From CAYWWY01 sp964462525 (GTDB lineage Bacteria; Thermotogota; Thermotogae; MWEM01), in the NCBI GenBank assembly GCA_964462525.1, contig CAYWWY010000003.1, positions 62,001 to 126,000 on the forward strand: DNA of 64,000 bases, given 5' to 3'. Below, in pieces: positions 60,501 through 64,000 of the stretch; within the stretch, counting starts at the first letter, position 1, and each line of letters begins with the position of its first letter. The notes below the pieces were generated by a model. That model saw only the letters and a program-made list of their open reading frames with translations, had not been told where the DNA came from and ran no database searches. Made by a program: the position numbers and the translations under genes.

Positions 60501-63034
60501 ATTGGCGCGTCGGCTTCGCTTTCAGAGTTTTCATAGAAGTTGTTTGGGTTCTCCAGATTGTTGGCATTCGCAAAGATGAGACTCTGGTGATGCTGGACAT
60601 CCTGAGGATAGACACGCGTGGTCGGCACTTCCTTAGGATCCACATTCACACGGCTGTCCTCATAATCGAACAGGAATGTGTCCTGCGCGCCCCGATCACG
60701 GGCGACGACCCAAACCCAGTAGGTTCCGGGAATGCTTGGCATGACGACGCTGTGGGCCTGTTGGGTAATTTCCATCCCGAAGTATCGGTTTTGAAGAGTA
60801 GCGTTCACGGGATCGGTAGCGGCATTTCGCACATTCGACCAGGTGTAGTTATCGTAGAACTCGTACCGGTTATCGATAGAGAAAGTGTTGTTATACACAT
60901 TGGTAAACAAGGCTTTGGCAATGATGTTAGCCGGTTCATCCGCAAAGATCTCGTTCAAAGTTTTGGCGGGAAGGGTCTCCGCGTGCGGATCACCGTTGGG
61001 CGCCACGCCTTGATAGAACTTTTGCGCTACTAAGTTGCTTGGGCAGATTCTCCGATAAATGAAATCAAACCCCATGGGGATATCNNNNNNNNNNNNNNNN
61101 NNNNNNNNNNNNNNNNNNNNNNNNNNNNNNNNNNNNNNNNNNNNNNNNNNNNNNNNNNNNNNNNNNNNNNNNNNNNNNNNNNNNGTGATGAGCAGGTGCT
61201 GGTTCAACTGTTCGATATGTCGATCGGGAATCCCGAAATAATAGATGAAATCGACCGGGTCTAGAGTATCCCAAAGCCTGGGCATGATGCCTGTCGCTGG
61301 AGTTACCCGGTCAGCAAGGGTCCCGTCGTAGCGATACCAGCGGTGAATTGCGCGGTTGTCAAAGTCTGTAGGATCCGGATCCTGTCCCATATGGGGCTGA
61401 CTGATGGCATACACGATCTTCGGGTCGGGGTCCACATCCATGTTCAGCCTTCGGAAGTTATCCAGGTCTCCTTCCAAGAATTCGTCAAAGGAAACGCGAA
61501 CATGATACCGCACAGCAAACCGCCAATCGGATTGCCAGTCGGGGGATAGTGTTGTCTCAGCGGTCCCTGCCGGCAACGATGCATTGGTTTGCGCAATCAA
61601 CTGCTCGAGGGTCAAGAACTGACCGACTTCGTTTTGGAACCGAATCCGAAGGTCATCCAAGGATCGCAGGATCTCGTCTTTCATCTTGACGGTTACTTTG
61701 ATGGGTTTTCCTTCGATGAACTCGGCCAACGTTCCTCGATACTCGAGGTCAATTTGGGGTTCTGTCGCATGATCGGCAGCAGCAATCTTCCAAACGAACC
61801 ACGGCTTTGTGATCAAAGGGGTCCCTTCGATTTTGATGGCCAGCCATTTGGCATCGTCGGCGGAGAGGTTGGCGAATCGGATCCACGTGGTATCGTCCTG
61901 GCCAATGACACCCGAACCTCGTTGATATTGAAGCGCTTCGCTAAACAACTCGGTAGGGTCAGAATAGATGAAGAGCGTGGCTTGGCGCCCGGTGACGATC
62001 TCGGGAAGGGATCCGAAGTCGAAGAGCAGCTCGGTGATTGCAAAGGGAAGGGTGTAGGTTGGATCTTGTTCGTATAACCCTTCGGGGTCTGCGATTACTT
62101 CTTCCCGATCCGCGACGGTTCCTTGATACCGGCCCCAATGAACTTGAGGCAAGCCATTGGGCGGAGGTGGTGCGAGTTCGCCTAGATGGTTTTCTTGAAC
62201 AATCTCCACCGCTTGTTTGACCACCCGGATCAGGAACACTTCGATCTGGGGTTCATAGACATCATCGATCGCGGTTGCGGTTGCAAAGAAGGTGGCAAAT
62301 GCCCCATCTATTTGGTAGGTGAGGTTCGGGATCACAGCGGTGAGCTGGGAAGCACCTCCGTGCGTAACGGTTGTTTCTTGCTTTTCTGTGGCTGAGGTTT
62401 GAATCTCCAATTTGAGAGAACGGAGATCTCCATCCGCATCCGTTGCTCGAACCGAGAATTGAATGGGCCTATCGTCGGGAACGCGGAGCAAACCGCCAAC
62501 CCAATTTCCGATATCCGCTTGCAATTGCTCGATTACGGGAGGATTCGGGTCCAGCGAGGGACTAACCACAAAGCCGACCGATGAGGATGTCATCGATTGC
62601 GCTTCTGAGGTTTTGTTGCCTTTGGTGTCCTCCGCGTAGGCTTTCGCGCGGAATTCGTAGTTTCCAGCCGCGGGGAACGCTGTTCCCGTTGTGGGGATGG
62701 CGAATGTGTGTTGGGTTGTTGCGGACCGTTGGGCTGGGAAGGCAACGATTTCTCGGGCAACCTCGGTAAAAACAGCTCCGACAGCGTCCAACTTAACATA
62801 GAGGACGATTTCCGCATGTTTGAGGTTGCTCCTCCGATCGGTAGCGGAGACGGTGACCGTTGCGCTCACCGGTTGACCCTTAACCACCGGGGTTGGTGTG
62901 ATGTTGGAAACGACCACGGAATGGATTTCCGGTGGTGTGGTGTCTGGCTGCTGTTGGGGAAAACATCCCAACAAGCCGATTAATAAAACGATAAGAGTGC
63001 TGAATAGAACAACAGTGCGCGTGTTCAATCGCAT
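57532..63034 (-). CDS. Giant multidomain surface lipoprotein (interrupted by two assembly gaps)
   Basis: At least about 1,764 residues. ATG 63032-63034, signal with lipobox LIGLLGC (Cys24), then Pro/Thr-rich linker and Ig-like or cadherin-like beta domains (HSVVVSNITPTPVVKGQPV; PVIEQLQADIGNWVGG and similar). The middle and C-terminal thirds are beta-rich with many acidic, Asn and Trp residues (surface or calcium-binding type). No enzyme domain recognised. The frame is broken by 100 N at 59428 but continues as YADYP/DYPFDVAPR if the two contig ends overlap by nine bases. The gap at 61085 must be 1 mod 3 bases long to keep frame. A likely adhesin or toga/sheath component, by architecture only. 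Confidence 0.8.
59428..59527. other. Assembly gap (100 N), probably zero-length
   Basis: Both flanks carry GGGGTAGTC (ending at 59427 and starting at 59525 within the joined text), so the contig ends overlap by nine bases. Joining them restores the reading frame of the giant lipoprotein. Confidence 0.85.
61085..61184. other. Assembly gap (100 N) of unknown true length
   Basis: Flanks GGGGATATC and GTGATGAGC share no end overlap. Reading frame of the giant lipoprotein is open on both sides (LNQHLLIT ... DIPMGFDF), which demands a missing length of 1 mod 3. Confidence 0.9.
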
Positions 63035-63133
63035 ACTTTTCCTGACTCTGAATTCAGAGCCAGGTCACCCCCTTTCTGATTGTTTGTCATTTTTACCCCT
63101 AATTCTCCCTTCTGTATCCAATAATTCCGCGAT

Positions 63134-63164
63134 ATTATACCATTTCGGCCCATATGACTGTCAA
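63134..63164 (-). promoter_or_regulatory. Promoter of the giant lipoprotein gene
   Basis: Minus strand TTGACA at 63159-63164 and TATAAT at 63134-63139 with a 19-base spacer and ATGG extension. Between it and the start lies a perfect 14-base palindrome CTCTGAATTCAGAG (63046-63059). Confidence 0.65.
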
Positions 63165-63265
63165 AGAATCCTGGGTTTCGTCACAGAACCAAAGATCGAA
63201 AGGAAGAAGAAACCAGGGTGATTCCTTACAGATATTATAGCACAATTTGAATGGATGCGTTCGAT

Positions 63266-64000
63266 TTATCTCGGATTTTGTTTTGGTGTAAACCCGACAG
63301 AAAGTAAGGTAATATCGTCGTTGAAGTTCTTTGCACCAGAGTAGCGCTTGAGCGTATGCAAAAGATGATCGAAGGGGTTGTCCAAAGTGCTTTCTCCCAA
63401 AGTTTCAATGACCCGCTCAATCCCGAACTCTTCTTGAACGGAGTTGGTCTGTTCCAAAATCCCATCGGTGTAAAGAAAGACATGTTCGTCGGGTTGGATT
63501 TGAATCCGTTGCGGTTCAACCTTTTTTGGAATCATACCCAATCCCACAACAGGGCAGAGGGGTTCTAGATTGGGCAAAATCTGCGCCTTTTTTTTTGCCC
63601 GGTGGACCAAAATGGGTTCTGGATGACCGGCTAATGCGTATTCAAGCAATCCATTCTTGTGCAAGACTCCATACACGCCCGTTGCATAGAAACAATCATC
63701 GCCCGAGATATGGCTTTGAAGGTCGGCGTCCAAAATTTTAAGCACAAAGGGAATATCGAGCATCTTTTGGGGCAGCATGAAATAGATTTCATTCATCTGT
63801 ATGGAGATCAAGGTGCTGATCATCGCTGCTGCGACCCCATGGCCCATGACATCGAAGACATAAAAGGCCAGGGCATCTTGGACAAGTTTGTATCCCACAA
63901 GATCCCCTGCTAACGAAGAGGAAGGAATATAACGGTACTTCAGTAAAAAGGAGTAGGTCTGGTACAGGTCAGGCGGAAGAAGTCGTTCTTGGATGACCGA
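63266..64000 (-). CDS. RsbU/SpoIIE-type PP2C serine phosphatase (5' part beyond window)
   Basis: Open to the window edge, 244 residues visible. SpoIIE/RsbU landmarks: QERLLPPDL at the start, YRYIPSSSLAGDL, FYVFDVMGHGVAAAM with the metal-binding Asp, LAGHPEPILV, LYTDGILEQTN and NFNDDITLLSV with the final metal Asp. Such enzymes dephosphorylate STAS antagonists; the two STAS genes at 49 kb are candidate substrates, though not adjacent. The sensor N-terminus lies outside the window. Confidence 0.92.
   Translation of the reverse strand, partial: SVIQERLLPPDLYQTYSFLLKYRYIPSSSLAGDLVGYKLVQDALAFYVFDVMGHGVAAAMISTLISIQMNEIYFMLPQKMLDIPFVLKILDADLQSHISGDDCFYATGVYGVLHKNGLLEYALAGHPEPILVHRAKKKAQILPNLEPLCPVVGLGMIPKKVEPQRIQIQPDEHVFLYTDGILEQTNSVQEEFGIERVIETLGESTLDNPFDHLLHTLKRYSGAKNFNDDITLLSVGFTPKQNPR

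Noticed and set aside
1..64000. CRISPR arrays, insertion sequences, rRNA genes or prophage
   Set aside because: I saw no direct-repeat/spacer array, transposase, integrase, phage structural gene or rRNA sequence in the window.

Overview
The window looks like a draft-assembly fragment (two runs of exactly 100 N) of a Thermotogota-like bacterium: a diderm heterotroph with roughly even base composition and densely packed genes. The evidence is as follows. SecA carries a long insertion in its first nucleotide-binding domain that closely resembles Thermotoga SecA as I remember it, and has no C-terminal zinc tail. The order metG - gyrA - STAS protein - rpiB recalls T. maritima TM1085-TM1080 (from memory). 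A BamA/Omp85 protein ending in Phe and several lipoproteins point to an outer membrane. Strong Shine-Dalgarno (SD) sequences, many TTG/GTG starts and extended -10 promoters of the form TGTGRTATAAT recur throughout. The phylum call is inference; no search was run.

Layout. 1-3.8 kb (-): DHH phosphoesterase, MIP18-like protein, MinD, Sua5/TsaC and a cut-off RodZ-like gene. 3.9-8.3 kb: an ArsB/NhaD-type carrier diverging from an MFS carrier plus a membrane glycerophosphodiester phosphodiesterase. 8.3-11.3 kb (-): a caspase-fold lipoprotein and a catalase. 11.4-24.6 kb (-): one long gene train reading leftward from a good promoter at 24.65 kb: M50 protease, glycyl-radical activase, trans-4-hydroxyproline dehydratase (HypD), lytic transglycosylase, RseC-like protein, BamA, an unknown secreted protein, SecA, release factor 2 and LspA. 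25.1-32.8 kb (+): a peptide-uptake operon (substrate-binding protein with an SLH-like N-terminus, M14 carboxypeptidase, OppBCDF). 32.8-35.0 kb (+): a consensus promoter, a 34-residue leader peptide, a strong terminator, two more tiny ORFs and an ABC-2 exporter; this is the most unusual unit in the window. 35.1-41.8 kb: HU, cold-shock protein, radical SAM protein, Asd, a CoA-transferase pair, a hydrolase, a sucrose-phosphate-synthase-like glycosyltransferase and tRNA-Asn. 41.9-44.0 kb (-): a DUF2089 / two small membrane proteins / DUF4097 operon, probably envelope stress. 44.2-55.4 kb (+): a 12-gene train metG - gyrA - STAS - STAS - rpiB - HDAC-like - lipoprotein - DivIC-like - RsmJ-like - miaA - hfq - hflX. 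55.4-63.0 kb (-): three surface lipoproteins, the last at least about 1,764 residues long and broken only by assembly gaps. 63.3-64 kb (-): an RsbU/SpoIIE-type phosphatase, cut by the window edge.

Taken together, the opp operon, carboxypeptidase and HypD suggest a peptide- and amino-acid-fermenting lifestyle. The BamA/SecA/LspA/RseC train and the many lipoproteins serve the envelope. The STAS pair and the RsbU-type phosphatase are parts of a partner-switching signalling system. The catalase is unexpected next to an oxygen-sensitive glycyl-radical enzyme.
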